Positions 14,615 through 23,793 are shown, counted from the stretch's first letter. The stretch: 64,000 nucleotides of DNA from Arthrobacter sp. OAP107 (GCF_040546765.1 NZ_JBEPOK010000001.1:4464001-4528000); one strand, 5' to 3'. Numbers and translations: made by a program. The notes: generated by a model not told the origin, from the letters alone.

Positions 14615-17600
14615 CTAAACGGAGTTATCCGGTGACGGCGCCAGGTCCTCGTTCTGGACCTTCCCCTCTTCCTTCTTTTTCTTCGGATCTTCCGAAGCCG
14701 GTGCAACCGCGACGGCGCCGCCCTCCGCCACCACAACGTTCACGAACGTCGGTGAACTGGCCCCGTCGAACGTGATTCGTCCGATGTAGGAGCCCGGTGC
14801 CAGGTTCTTCCAGCTGAGGGCGAGCTTGCCGCTGAGCCCGTTCGCAAGGCGGACAGGGTCAGGCGTCACGGTGGCGTTGCCCTCATTGGCCCCCAGCACC
14901 GCAGCATCGACGGAGGCCTTGGTTGCTTGCTGGTTGGGGCTGTCATAGAGGTTCACGAACATCTGGTAAGTCCCTGCGGCAGGGTTGGGAATCGACACAG
15001 ATTCGCTCGCCGAGGAGGTGGCCACCACGATTCCCTGTCCGTCCGGGGTGATGACCACCATGTCGAAGTCGGCATTCTCATCCGCGGAAATCACGGACAG
15101 CTTGGCCAGCGGCACGCCGGCCGGAACGTCAACGGTCTTGACGAAGTTCGAGGCATCCGCCGCGTACCGGAAGGGACCGGGCACGAGTTCGATGGCGGAC
15201 GAGTCGGCCTTCGACAAGCCGTCGAGCGTCACGTTGACGGGCGAGTTGGTACCCGAGACGATGCCGATGTTCCCGGAACCGTTGGCCCCCTGGGAGGTGA
15301 AGGCAATGTTCTTGGGAGCCACCACCGACTGCGGCCGGACCGCGATCGGTGAGGTCACCGTCTTGTTGGCGCCCCGCCATGTGAGCGAACCCGCGGCGAA
15401 CTCGCCCAGCTTGGCGCTTTGGTTTTCAAACGCCACCTTGAATGTGCGCTTCTGGCCTGCCGCGTTGAAGGACAGGACCGACGGCGTTACCGTCACCTTC
15501 ACTCCGGGCACGCTGGCCTTGGCGCTGTACACGCCCGGTGTCAGCGCTGTCACCGTGCGGGTGACCTCGATCCTGCCGGCCAGGTTTCCGAGCGAGAAGG
15601 ACGGGACGTTCATGTCGCGGGGCCGGGTGCTGCCGAGTCCCTGGATGCCCAGGTCCATTCCGGTGCCCTGGATGAACCGCAGGTAGTCGTCGGTGCTGGC
15701 GTCGTAGACGAGACCCGGATCCAGGACGCGGGCCGGATCGACCTGCCCTGCACCGGTGGCGAGGACGTCCGTGTTCTTGCTCCCGTCGGCGAGTTTGACG
15801 TCGCTGGCGGTGGTCATCATGGCGGACTTCACGGCGGCCGGGGACCAGGTGGGGTTCTTGCCCAGGATGAGGGCACCGAAGCCGGCTACGTGGGGAGACG
15901 CCATGGATGTGCCGGACATGAAGCCGAACTGGTCGCCGCCGGCGCCGATCGGCGACACGCCGGCCAGGACAGCAACGCCGGGCGCTGCAACGTCGGGCTT
16001 CAGCAGGTCGGAGTCCGTGGCGAGGAGCGGTCCGCGGGAGGAGAAGCCGGCGATCTGCGGCTGTGCCTCGGCGGGGAGTCCTGTGGTGTCCTTGTTGACC
16101 AGCGAAACCGTGATGGCCGGGTTCGCCGCCACTTTGGCTTTGATGGTCTCCGTGGCAGGCGGGTTCACGTGCACGGTGGGGACGGAGTGCTTGTCGGCGT
16201 CGAGCGAGGACGCGGTCAGGTTGACGAGGATCATGCCGACGCCGCCGCCCCGCGCCACCTCCGCGCTCTTGGCCACCCGGTCGTAGACACCGCGGTCACA
16301 GACCACCACCTTGCCGGCGATCTTTGCAGGATCGAGCGAGCCGGGCGCACACAGTGCAGGGTCGGCGGCCTGTCCGGATGCTGCGTCGCCGGCGAGGACA
16401 ACTCCTGCGCCGGCCACTTCACGGTTCATGATGCTCGCGCCGCGGAACTTGCTGCCGTCGGAGAACTCCACGGTGCCCTGCAGTTCCTGCGAGAAGCTGC
16501 TGGCGGCAACGGTAGTGACCCACGGTTCGCCGTGGTTGACGGTGCTGGCCTCCGGGCCGGAGTTGCCCGCGGAGGTGGCCACGAAGATGCCGGCCGAGGC
16601 GGCGGACAGGAACGCCATGGACACCGGGTCCGTGGTGGTGGACGTGGTTCCCGAGATCGAGTAGTTCAGCACGTCCACGCCGTCGAGGACGGCCTGGTTG
16701 ATGGCGTCGACGGCGGAGGAGGTGTAGCAGCCGCCGGTGTTGGGATCGTTGTCTTCCCAGCAGATCTTGTAGATGGACAGCTTGGCGGCCGGTGCGATGC
16801 CGCCGGTCAGCCCGAAGCTGCGGCCGTCAACGAAGGTTTCCACGTCGGCGTTGCCGGCCGCGGTGCTTGCCGTGTGGGTTCCGTGGCTGCCCACGTCCAC
16901 GGGCGAGATCAGCTCTTCCGGCGCCCGGTCCGGCTTGGCGACGGACTGCTCGAAGGCGTCCGAGAAGTACCTGGCACTCAGGACCTTGGAATTGCATGCT
17001 GTTCCGTTGAACTTCTCGCCCTTCTGGCACTCGCCCTCGAAGGTGCTGCCGTCCGCCTTCAGCATGGCGATGTTGCCGCCGGCGGTGCGGTAGGGAACGC
17101 CCACCAGCGGATTGCCCTTCAGCGGCGCCACATCTTTGCCGGCGAAGAACTGGCTGCCAGGCGTGTAGCCGGAGTCGATGACTCCCACCACGACACCTTT
17201 GCCGGCGCCCGCCTTGCCGCCGAACTGCCTGTTCCACGTGCCGTTGGCGCCGCTGAGCTTGAGGAAGTCAGTAGTGGAGTAGTCCGGGGCCTGCTGGGTG
17301 TCGGGTGCCACCGCAAGGACCCCGGGGTCCTTGGCCAGGTTCACGGCCTGATCGGCGGTGAGCTGGGCGCTGAAGCCGTTAAGTGCAGCCGTGTACTTGC
17401 GGCGGATCTGCACATGTTCCTTCTCGGCCAGCGCGGCCTGCTTCGCCTCCAGGTGGGCCTGGTACTGGCGCACCTCTGCCCGGTTGGCATCGAGCTTGCG
17501 GCCGGACCGCGGCTTCGTGGCCCGCAGGCCCGGCGTGCCTCCCTCATAGGTGGCAGCGGGCTTCTCGGTCAGGACCACAATGTAGCGGCCGGCGGAGTAG

Positions 17601-17770
17601 CCGTTGGGGCCGACATTCTTTTGCTGTGCGGCCGGTACCGAAACCGGCGACGGCGCCGCGGTTGCCGGCAGTGCGCCGACAGACGAAAGGAGCAAAGGCA
17701 AGCCGACAACCAGTGCCGCTGCTTTCCGGGCCCCCCGACTTCGGAAGAAGCTTTTTCCTGCTGATTTCAC
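14615..17770 (-). CDS. Large secreted S8 family serine peptidase (subtilase) with PA domain
   Basis: An extracellular subtilase precursor of 1051 residues, paralogous to the 812-residue one at 9764. The basic, then hydrophobic N-terminus (LVVGLPLLLSSVGALPATA) is a signal peptide. The I9-like propeptide starts near GRYIVVLTEKPAATYEGG. The triad is Asp199 (GVIDSG), His296 (GSHGTHT) and Ser622 (SGTSMASPH), with a PA domain between His and Ser. The extra C-terminal 240 residues add Fn3-like and PPC-like beta domains and a charged tail rich in Lys/Glu (DPKKKKEEGK). The GTG start is supported by the signal peptide; the AAAGG site is rather far upstream. Confidence 0.95.
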   Translation of the reverse strand: MKSAGKSFFRSRGARKAAALVVGLPLLLSSVGALPATAAPSPVSVPAAQQKNVGPNGYSAGRYIVVLTEKPAATYEGGTPGLRATKPRSGRKLDANRAEVRQYQAHLEAKQAALAEKEHVQIRRKYTAALNGFSAQLTADQAVNLAKDPGVLAVAPDTQQAPDYSTTDFLKLSGANGTWNRQFGGKAGAGKGVVVGVIDSGYTPGSQFFAGKDVAPLKGNPLVGVPYRTAGGNIAMLKADGSTFEGECQKGEKFNGTACNSKVLSARYFSDAFEQSVAKPDRAPEELISPVDVGSHGTHTASTAAGNADVETFVDGRSFGLTGGIAPAAKLSIYKICWEDNDPNTGGCYTSSAVDAINQAVLDGVDVLNYSISGTTSTTTDPVSMAFLSAASAGIFVATSAGNSGPEASTVNHGEPWVTTVAASSFSQELQGTVEFSDGSKFRGASIMNREVAGAGVVLAGDAASGQAADPALCAPGSLDPAKIAGKVVVCDRGVYDRVAKSAEVARGGGVGMILVNLTASSLDADKHSVPTVHVNPPATETIKAKVAANPAITVSLVNKDTTGLPAEAQPQIAGFSSRGPLLATDSDLLKPDVAAPGVAVLAGVSPIGAGGDQFGFMSGTSMASPHVAGFGALILGKNPTWSPAAVKSAMMTTASDVKLADGSKNTDVLATGAGQVDPARVLDPGLVYDASTDDYLRFIQGTGMDLGIQGLGSTRPRDMNVPSFSLGNLAGRIEVTRTVTALTPGVYSAKASVPGVKVTVTPSVLSFNAAGQKRTFKVAFENQSAKLGEFAAGSLTWRGANKTVTSPIAVRPQSVVAPKNIAFTSQGANGSGNIGIVSGTNSPVNVTLDGLSKADSSAIELVPGPFRYAADASNFVKTVDVPAGVPLAKLSVISADENADFDMVVITPDGQGIVVATSSASESVSIPNPAAGTYQMFVNLYDSPNQQATKASVDAAVLGANEGNATVTPDPVRLANGLSGKLALSWKNLAPGSYIGRITFDGASSPTFVNVVVAEGGAVAVAPASEDPKKKKEEGKVQNEDLAPSPDNSV

Positions 17771-17974
17771 GAGTGGTTTGAACCTTTCATAAAGGAACAG
17801 CCCCGGCTACGTTGCCGGGCGCAAGCGGCAACGACACGTGAAGATGACAGGTCCTGTCGATCCCAGCAATCGCTGACCGATCACCACAGTACCTACTGAG
17901 AGCCGCATATGACATAGGGCACATTCGACGAATTTTTACTTTTTTGTCATCACGTTCGACACGGACATCAAAAA

Positions 17975-18006
17975 GCAGGCGGGCGCCCTGAAGGGCACCC
18001 GCCTGC
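17975..18006 (-). terminator. Terminator of the small membrane protein gene
   Basis: The stem GCAGGCGGGTGCCC/GGGCGCCCGCCTGC (minus strand, GT wobble) is followed by TTTTTGAT, 41 bases beyond the stop at 18048. Confidence 0.85.
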
Positions 18007-18047
18007 GGAGTGTAAGTCTGTTTTGCCGGGGTTGTACGGCCGGGCAA

Positions 18048-18248
18048 CTACTGCCGCGGCGTGCGCACCACCTCGCTGATCCACTGGCGCGTCTTCTCGT
18101 CCACCGGACCGGCCACCCTGTCCTGTCCGACGCCCTTGAGGCGGGCCTTACGGTCGGCCTTGATCTTCTGGATCACCATCCTGCCGAGGCCGGCGAACAC
18201 GGCGACGGCCATCACCGGCAACAGGACGGATTTCGGTTTCTCAGCCAT
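18048..18248 (-). CDS. Small single-pass membrane protein, unknown function
   Basis: A 66-residue protein. One hydrophobic segment (VLLPVMAVAVFAGLGRMVI, about 9-27) is followed by a strongly basic stretch (KIKADRKARLK), so the C-terminal 35 residues should face the cytoplasm. ATG at 18248 has AGGATT eight bases upstream. It lies between the second subtilase and purS and has its own terminator. I do not recognise the family. Confidence 0.7.
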   Translation of the reverse strand: MAEKPKSVLLPVMAVAVFAGLGRMVIQKIKADRKARLKGVGQDRVAGPVDEKTRQWISEVVRTPRQ

Positions 18249-18514
18249 TACGCAATCCTACTGAGGCTGCCCACGGCGGGCCAGACCCGGCGTCGTTCTT
18301 CCCTTGCTCCGGCGTCGGCCGCACGTCCGCCGCACCGAATACGGATTGGTGCGCCGCGGCCGGTAGAATGGGCATGCAAGCTCGCGGAGCGCCCGTCCAC
18401 ACCATGCCTTTTGAATGCCCTGCCATTTGAACCGGCCAGGCAATTTCAGGGATGGCGTGAGACGGCAACACTCCGCTGCGCCCTTACCCAATGTACATGC
18501 ACAGGAGTTGCCGG

Positions 18515-18766
18515 ATGCCCCGGATCGTTGTCGACGTCATGCCCAAGCCCGAGATTCTGGACCCGCAGGGGAAGGCCATCGTGGGAGCACTCCCCCGCCT
18601 GGGCTTCACCAGCTTTAGCTCTGTACGCCAGGGCAAGCGTTTCGAACTGACCGTTGACGGCGAGGTGACCGAGGACATCCTGGCCCAGGCCCGCGATGCC
18701 GCCGAAACCCTGCTGTCCAACCCCGTGATCGAAGACGTCGTGAACGTCGAGGTCGTCGAGGCCTGA
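18515..18766 (+). CDS. purS: Phosphoribosylformylglycinamidine synthase subunit PurS
   Basis: An 83-residue structural subunit that joins PurL and PurQ in the FGAM synthase complex of purine synthesis. Typical features are VVDVMPKPEILDPQGKAI, LGFTSFSSVRQGKRFEL and the C-terminal NPVIEDVVNVEV. ATG at 18515 is seven bases after AGGAG, which rules out an ATG 24 bases upstream. A -10-like TAGAAT at 18364 leaves a leader of about 140 bases in which I see no known riboswitch. One base separates its stop from purQ. Confidence 0.97.
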   Translation: MPRIVVDVMPKPEILDPQGKAIVGALPRLGFTSFSSVRQGKRFELTVDGEVTEDILAQARDAAETLLSNPVIEDVVNVEVVEA

Positions 18767-18767
18767 G

Positions 18768-19538
18768 ATGACTGAACTTCCCCTGATCGGCGAGGCAGTC
18801 GCCGTCGCCGCCCAGCCGCGCCTCGCAGGTGCCAAGATCGGCGTCGTCACTTTCCCTGGCACCCTGGACGACCGGGATGCTTCCCGTGCGGTCCGGCTCG
18901 CGGGCGGCACGCCCGTGGAGCTCTGGCACGGTGACTCCGAACTGGGCGACGTCGACGCCGTCATCCTGCCGGGCGGATTCTCCTACGGCGATTACCTGCG
19001 GGCCGGCGCCATCGCGCGCTTCGCCCCGCTGATGTCCAAAATCATCGACGCCGCCAACTCGGACGCCAAGCTGCCGGTGCTTGGCATCTGCAACGGCTTC
19101 CAGCTGCTGACCGAGTCGCACCTGCTGCCCGGATCCATGATTAAGAACGACCACCTGAAGTTCATCTGCCGCGATCAGGTGCTGCGGGTCGAGAACAACA
19201 GCACCTACTGGACCGGGGACTACGCCGCGGGCCAGGAAATCACGGTGCCGCTGAAGAACCAGGACGGCCAGTACATCGCGGACGAGAAGACCCTCGACGC
19301 CCTGGAGGCCGAGGGCCGCGTGGTGTTCCGCTACGTGGGCTTCAACCCGAACGGCTCGCGCCGCGACATCGCCGGCATCTCGAACGCCGCCGGCAACGTG
19401 GTGGGCCTCATGCCGCACCCGGAGCACGCCGTGGAGGTGGGCTTCGGTCCCGAGTCGCTGGACGGTATCGGCGGGTCCGACACCGAAGGCCTCGGTCTCT
19501 TCACCTCGGTACTGAACAAGATTGTGGGAGCGAACTAA
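18768..19538 (+). CDS. purQ: Phosphoribosylformylglycinamidine synthase subunit PurQ (glutaminase)
   Basis: Class I glutamine amidotransferase subunit, 256 residues, that makes ammonia for PurL. The nucleophile elbow is GICNGFQLL, the oxyanion region is PGGFSYGDYLRAGAIA, and the His/Glu pair is in LMPHPEHAVE. An N-terminal extension of about 20 residues precedes the usual start (KIGVVTFPGTLDDRD); an alternative start there has no better ribosome site. Its TAA overlaps the purL ATG by one base, so the three genes form a tight operon. Confidence 0.97.
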   Translation: MTELPLIGEAVAVAAQPRLAGAKIGVVTFPGTLDDRDASRAVRLAGGTPVELWHGDSELGDVDAVILPGGFSYGDYLRAGAIARFAPLMSKIIDAANSDAKLPVLGICNGFQLLTESHLLPGSMIKNDHLKFICRDQVLRVENNSTYWTGDYAAGQEITVPLKNQDGQYIADEKTLDALEAEGRVVFRYVGFNPNGSRRDIAGISNAAGNVVGLMPHPEHAVEVGFGPESLDGIGGSDTEGLGLFTSVLNKIVGAN

Positions 19539-21865
19539 TGACCGAGATCTCTACCAGCTCGATCGCCGAGACCAAGAAGTTCAACATCGATACCGTCGAG
19601 AACGCGGCCAAGACGCCGGACACCGAACTGCCCTGGGCCGAGCTGGGCCTGAAGCGCAACGAGTTCGACGAGATCGTCAAGGTCCTGGGCCGCCGCCCGA
19701 CTGGCGCGGAACTCGCCATGTACTCCGTGATGTGGAGCGAGCACTGCTCCTACAAGTCCTCGAAGAACCACCTGCGCCAGTTCGGCGAGAAGGTGACCGA
19801 CGAGATGAAGAAGGACATGCTGGTGGGCATCGGCGAGAACGCCGGCGTCACCAACCTGGGCGACGGCTGGGCTGTCACCTTCAAGATCGAGTCCCACAAT
19901 TCGCCGTCATTCGTTGAGCCGTACCAGGGTGCCGCCACCGGCATCGGCGGCATCGTCCGTGACATCATCTCCATGGGTGCCCGCCCGGTTGCGGTGATGG
20001 ATCCGCTGCGCTTCGGCGCCATCGACCACCCGGACACCGCCCGCGTCATGCACGGCGCGGTCGCGGGCATCGGCGGCTACGGCAACTCCCTCGGCCTGCC
20101 GAACATCGGCGGCGAGATGGTCTTCGACTCCGTGTACCAGGGCAACCCGCTGGTCAACGCGCTGGCCGTGGGCGTCATGCGCCACGAGGACATCCGCCTG
20201 GCCAATGCCTCCGGCAAGGGCAACAAGGTGGTCCTGTTCGGTGCCCGCACCGGCGGTGACGGCATCGGCGGCGCCTCCGTGCTTGCCTCCGAGTCCTTCG
20301 ACGACACCAAGCCGTCCAAGCGCCCGGCTGTCCAGGTGGGCGACCCGTTCGCCGAGAAGGTCCTCATAGAGTGCTGCCTTGAACTGTTCAAGGGCTCGCT
20401 GGTTGAGGGCATCCAGGACCTCGGCGCCGCGGGCATCTCCTGCGCAACGTCCGAGCTCGCGTCCAACGGCGACGGCGGCATGAACGTCGAACTGACCTCC
20501 GTGCTGCTGCGCGACCCCACCCTGACTCCGGGCGAGATCCTGATGTCCGAGTCCCAGGAACGCATGATGGCAGTGGTCACGCCGGAGAACGTCGAGGCGT
20601 TCGAAGCCGTTATGGACAAGTGGGCCGTGGAGTACGCCTGGCTCGGTGAGGTGACCGACAGCGGCCGCCTGATCATTACGTGGGAAGGCGAAGTCATTGT
20701 CGACGTCGACCCGCGCACGGTGGCGCACGACGGTCCGGTCTACGACCGCCCGTTCGCCCGTCCGGAGTGGCAGGACACGGTCCAGGCCGATAAGTTCACC
20801 GGCTCCGTGCAGGACGCCGGCCGCCCCTCCGCCCCGGCCGAACTGGCCGCGGCCGTCACCGAGCTCGTCGCCTCGCCCAACATGTGCGACAAGTCCTGGA
20901 TCACCAACCAGTACGACCGGTACGTCGGCGGCAACACCGCCATGGCGTTCCCGGACGACGCCGGCGTGGTCCGCGTGGACGAGGAATCCGGTCTGGGCGT
21001 GGCCCTGGCCACCGACGCCAACGGCCGCTACACCTACCTGGACCCGTACCACGGCGCCCAGCTGGCACTGGCCGAGGCCTACCGCAACGTTGCCACCTCC
21101 GGCGCCGTGCCGATGGCCGTCAGCGACTGCCTTAACTTCGGCTCCCCCGAAGATCCGGACGTCATGTGGCAGCTGGCCGAGGCCATCCGCGGCCTCTCCG
21201 ACGCCTGCATGGTGCTGGGCATCCCGGTCACCGGCGGCAACGTCTCGCTGTACAACCAGACCGGCACCACGCCGATCCACCCCTCCCCGGTGGTGGCAGT
21301 TCTGGGCAAGCTCGACGACGTCGCCCGCCGCACGCCGTCGGGCTGGCGGGAAGATGGCGCAGCCATCTACCTGCTGGGCACCACGGCCGACGAGCTGGAC
21401 GGCTCGGAATGGTCCAATCTGCGCGGCCACCTCGGCGGCCTGCCTCCCAAGGTTGACCTCGAGGCCGAACGCGCACTGGGCGAGATCCTGATCAACGCGT
21501 CCCGCGACGGCATGGTGGACTCGGCCCACGACCTCTCCGAGGGTGGCCTTGCCGCGGCCCTCGTCGAATCGTCGCTGCGCTACGGCGTGGGCGCCCGGAT
21601 CGCCCTGCAGGATGTCCTGGACCGCGACGGCGTTGACCTCTTCACCGCGCTGTTCTCCGAGACGCAGGGCCGCGCGGTCGTGAGCGTTCCGCGCTCCGAG
21701 GAAGTCCGCTTCAAGGACATGTGCACCGCCCGCGGCTTCGAGCACCTGCGCATCGGCGTGGTGGACGCAGCCAGCGGACAGCTGGAGATCAACGGCGTGG
21801 ACACCCTTTCGCTGGACTCGCTCCGCGAAGCCCACGAGGCCACGCTGCCGAAGTACTTCGGCTAG
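19538..21865 (+). CDS. purL: Phosphoribosylformylglycinamidine synthase subunit PurL
   Basis: ATP-dependent synthetase subunit of 775 residues that converts FGAR to FGAM with ammonia from PurQ. It shows MWSEHCSYKSSK, the FKIESHNSPSFVEPYQGAATG nucleotide/metal region, GGDGIGGASV and the second-half equivalent VTGGNVSLYNQ. Length and domain order are those of the small PurL type that needs PurS. The purSQL order with overlaps is standard for actinobacteria. Confidence 0.98.
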   Translation: MTEISTSSIAETKKFNIDTVENAAKTPDTELPWAELGLKRNEFDEIVKVLGRRPTGAELAMYSVMWSEHCSYKSSKNHLRQFGEKVTDEMKKDMLVGIGENAGVTNLGDGWAVTFKIESHNSPSFVEPYQGAATGIGGIVRDIISMGARPVAVMDPLRFGAIDHPDTARVMHGAVAGIGGYGNSLGLPNIGGEMVFDSVYQGNPLVNALAVGVMRHEDIRLANASGKGNKVVLFGARTGGDGIGGASVLASESFDDTKPSKRPAVQVGDPFAEKVLIECCLELFKGSLVEGIQDLGAAGISCATSELASNGDGGMNVELTSVLLRDPTLTPGEILMSESQERMMAVVTPENVEAFEAVMDKWAVEYAWLGEVTDSGRLIITWEGEVIVDVDPRTVAHDGPVYDRPFARPEWQDTVQADKFTGSVQDAGRPSAPAELAAAVTELVASPNMCDKSWITNQYDRYVGGNTAMAFPDDAGVVRVDEESGLGVALATDANGRYTYLDPYHGAQLALAEAYRNVATSGAVPMAVSDCLNFGSPEDPDVMWQLAEAIRGLSDACMVLGIPVTGGNVSLYNQTGTTPIHPSPVVAVLGKLDDVARRTPSGWREDGAAIYLLGTTADELDGSEWSNLRGHLGGLPPKVDLEAERALGEILINASRDGMVDSAHDLSEGGLAAALVESSLRYGVGARIALQDVLDRDGVDLFTALFSETQGRAVVSVPRSEEVRFKDMCTARGFEHLRIGVVDAASGQLEINGVDTLSLDSLREAHEATLPKYFG

Positions 21866-21886
21866 CCGGCCAGCAGCTGCCGACGC

Positions 21887-21937
21887 GGGGTCACTTACCG
21901 CCCAATAATCCCCCGGGATTGGGCGCGAAGTGACCCC
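21887..21937. terminator. Long nested hairpin between purL and a convergent gene
   Basis: The outer arms GGGGTCACTT/AAGTGACCCC and inner arms CGCCCAAT/ATTGGGCG give a nearly 50-base stem-loop without a T run. The placement suits a bidirectional terminator. Its two-tier shape also resembles a dispersed palindromic repeat. Confidence 0.65.
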
Positions 21938-21945
21938 ACGTTGCT

Positions 21946-22239
21946 TTAATCCTCGCTGTGGATCTCCCGTTGCCGGGCGCTCAGCAACTCCAGTTCGGGA
22001 CGGTAGGCCACGAAGCGTTCGACGGCGGTAAGCACCTCCACGAGGTGCGCGCGGTCCGCGGCAACCAGGCCGGCGCCGATCCTCGCGCGGCGGTACTGCT
22101 CGTGCTCGCCCACCTCTGCGACGGAGACGTCGTAGCGCCGCTTGACCTCGGCCAGCAGCGGCCGCACCACGGACCGCTTCTCCTTGAGGCTGTGCACGTC
22201 GCCGAGGAGGATGTCGAACTCGATCCAGCCGATCCACAT
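21946..22239 (-). CDS. DUF503 family protein (YlxP-like)
   Basis: A 97-residue protein of the DUF503 family, small ferredoxin-like-fold proteins often beside translation genes; role unsettled. It shows the family pattern WIGWIEFDILLGDVHSLKEKR and the KRRYDVSVAEVGEHE stretch. ATG at 22239 has no ribosome site but lies seven bases after a TAGCAT box (22247-22252), so the mRNA is probably leaderless. Convergent to purL. Confidence 0.85.
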   Translation of the reverse strand: MWIGWIEFDILLGDVHSLKEKRSVVRPLLAEVKRRYDVSVAEVGEHEQYRRARIGAGLVAADRAHLVEVLTAVERFVAYRPELELLSARQREIHSED

Positions 22240-22263
22240 GCCGTTAATGCTAGCGAACGGGAT

Positions 22264-22581
22264 CTAGATGGTGAGTTCGCCCATCGTGTCCCAGCCCTCG
22301 CCGTCGAGCTGGCGGCTGATGATGCGCGGGGTCTCCGCGAGTGCCTGCGGCATGTCCGCCATGGCCTTCTTGAAGTGGGCACTGTTGACATGGTCGCCGG
22401 CGGCATCGTCCTTGAATGCTTCGACAAGGACGAACTCGTTGGGGTCGTCCACACTGCGGGACCAGTCGAACCACAGGTTGCCCGGCTCCTGGCGGGTGGC
22501 TTCGGTGAAGTCGGCCACGAGGCCGGGCCACTTGTCGGACCAGTCCGGCTTGACCTTGAACTTGACGACGATGAATATCAC
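22264..22581 (-). CDS. ABM-domain protein, putative quinol monooxygenase-like
   Basis: A 105-residue single antibiotic-biosynthesis-monooxygenase (ABM) domain: an IFIVVKFKVKP strand, then WPGLVADFTEATRQEPGNLWFDW, and the FVLVEAFKDDAAGDHVNSAHF motif typical of YgiN-like proteins. Such dimeric alpha/beta-barrel proteins include quinol monooxygenases and haem-degrading enzymes; the substrate cannot be inferred. GTG at 22581 follows GGAAGGA. It shares a strand and short gaps with the TPR gene upstream. Confidence 0.8.
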   Translation of the reverse strand: MIFIVVKFKVKPDWSDKWPGLVADFTEATRQEPGNLWFDWSRSVDDPNEFVLVEAFKDDAAGDHVNSAHFKKAMADMPQALAETPRIISRQLDGEGWDTMGELTI

Positions 22582-22608
22582 GGGGTTCCTTCCGTTGGTT
22601 TGATTGTG

Positions 22609-23232
22609 TCAGTGGGCGGCCAGCGCCTGCTCGCACTCTTCGATGGCCTCGCGGGCGTACTTCTGCTGGGCCGGCGTCCCGACGCGTTCGGCCCACTGTT
22701 CGGCCAACTGGAACTCCACCAGTGCCTCGGTGAGCCGACCCGCACCGTGCAGGGTCCAGCCCAGGTTGTTGTGCAGCGCCACCATCCAGCGCTTGGTCCG
22801 CTCGTCGTGGACCGTCGAGGCGTACTCCAGCGCGCTGCGGGTCCAGATCTCCGCGTGGGCGGAATAGGCGATGGCCAGCATATGCAGCGCGTCCACGGCC
22901 AGGAACTCCTCGCCAAGATGGTCGCCGAGTTCGGCCGCCTGCTCAAAAAGCGGTACTGCCATGGCCGCGTGCCCGCTCGAGTTCAGGACCCGGCCGCGTT
23001 CCAGCAGGATGCGGACACCTACCGTCGGCTCGTCGCCGTCAATCGCGTCGAGCAGCGCGTCAGCCTCCTCGAAGCGGCCCTGGAGCCCGATGGCCCTCCC
23101 CAGCTGCGTGGTGAGTTCCGCGCGCTCGTCAGCGTCGTAGCGGGGGTCGGCGAGCGCGTCCCGGAAGCGTTGCTCGGATAGCTTCGGATCCTCGAAGTTC
23201 CACAAAAGGTCAAGGCTCTTTTGGTCCAGCAT
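22609..23232 (-). CDS. Tetratricopeptide-repeat protein
   Basis: A 207-residue helical repeat protein. TPR-like helices are seen at LGRAIGLQGRFEEADALLD, AVPLFEQAAELGDHLGEEFLAVDALHMLAI and NNLGWTLHGAGRLTEALVEFQLA. No catalytic domain or signal peptide is visible; a protein-binding role is inferred. ATG at 23232 lies just after AGGAGAGGA. Confidence 0.75.
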   Translation of the reverse strand: MLDQKSLDLLWNFEDPKLSEQRFRDALADPRYDADERAELTTQLGRAIGLQGRFEEADALLDAIDGDEPTVGVRILLERGRVLNSSGHAAMAVPLFEQAAELGDHLGEEFLAVDALHMLAIAYSAHAEIWTRSALEYASTVHDERTKRWMVALHNNLGWTLHGAGRLTEALVEFQLAEQWAERVGTPAQQKYAREAIEECEQALAAH

Positions 23233-23244
23233 GTCCTCTCCTGA

Positions 23245-23793
23245 TCAGCTTTCACCTGCGGCGAGTTGGCGTGCACCTTCAATGTATCGGGAAGTCATGA
23301 GGCGCTGCGCACGGCGGGCCAGCGTGCCACCCGCGGCGTAGAACCAGTTGGAAGGCCGGCTGAACGCCGTGATGCTGAGGTAGACCCGGCCCTGGCCGTC
23401 GATCTCGGCCTCGAACGACTCCTCGCCGCGCACCGGGTGACCCGGCAGGGAGCCGTAGCCGAAGCCGGCGGACTGAGGCCCGCCGCCCGGAACCGGGCGG
23501 TGTACCCACACCACTTCACAGGGTACGTTGAGGCGGAAGGGCCCGACGCCGAATCCGCTCACCACGCGCGCGCCGGGAACAACGACGGCGGACTCGGTCC
23601 GGACCCGCAGCCCTGACCGGCGCTGCAGCTCCCAGGTGAGGATCCCTTCCGCCACCCGGCGGTAGACGTCCGTACCTTCGCCAAGGTAGGTCCGGGACGC
23701 CAGGTGGCGGTAGCCGGCCGGCGCCCCGCCGTGCTCGGTGGCACCGATCTCCGGGTAGTTGAGGGCCCCGCGTGCCAGGCGCTTTTCAGTCAT
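23245..23793 (-). CDS. DUF1990 family protein
   Basis: A 182-residue protein of DUF1990, with LNYPEIGAT near the N-terminus, the YRRVAEGILTWELQRRSGL block, and GFGYGSLPGHPVRGEESF, where the GHPxxGEE motif is the family mark. The biochemical role is unknown. ATG at 23793 overlaps the end of the upstream gene by eight bases and has AGGTGGG close by, so it is probably translated as a pair with the YjbR-like protein. Confidence 0.85.
   Translation of the reverse strand: MTEKRLARGALNYPEIGATEHGGAPAGYRHLASRTYLGEGTDVYRRVAEGILTWELQRRSGLRVRTESAVVVPGARVVSGFGVGPFRLNVPCEVVWVHRPVPGGGPQSAGFGYGSLPGHPVRGEESFEAEIDGQGRVYLSITAFSRPSNWFYAAGGTLARRAQRLMTSRYIEGARQLAAGES

Noticed and set aside
15419..17764. About 781-codon open frame on the plus strand opposite the second subtilase
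   Set aside because: Same mirror effect; the subtilase has all catalytic motifs, a signal peptide and conserved domains on the minus strand.
17787..18047. 86-codon minus-strand frame between the subtilase and the small membrane protein
   Set aside because: It runs through the terminator of the upstream gene and the promoter region of the subtilase, and has no motif.
18376..18514. Riboswitch in the purS leader
   Set aside because: I looked for purine or ZTP-type core sequences in the roughly 140-base leader and found none.
19907..22237. Very long open frame (about 776 codons) on the minus strand opposite purL
   Set aside because: It is the mirror of a high-GC gene with strong third-position bias; its product is low-complexity Arg/Gly/His-rich sequence without motifs, while purL on the other strand is unmistakable.
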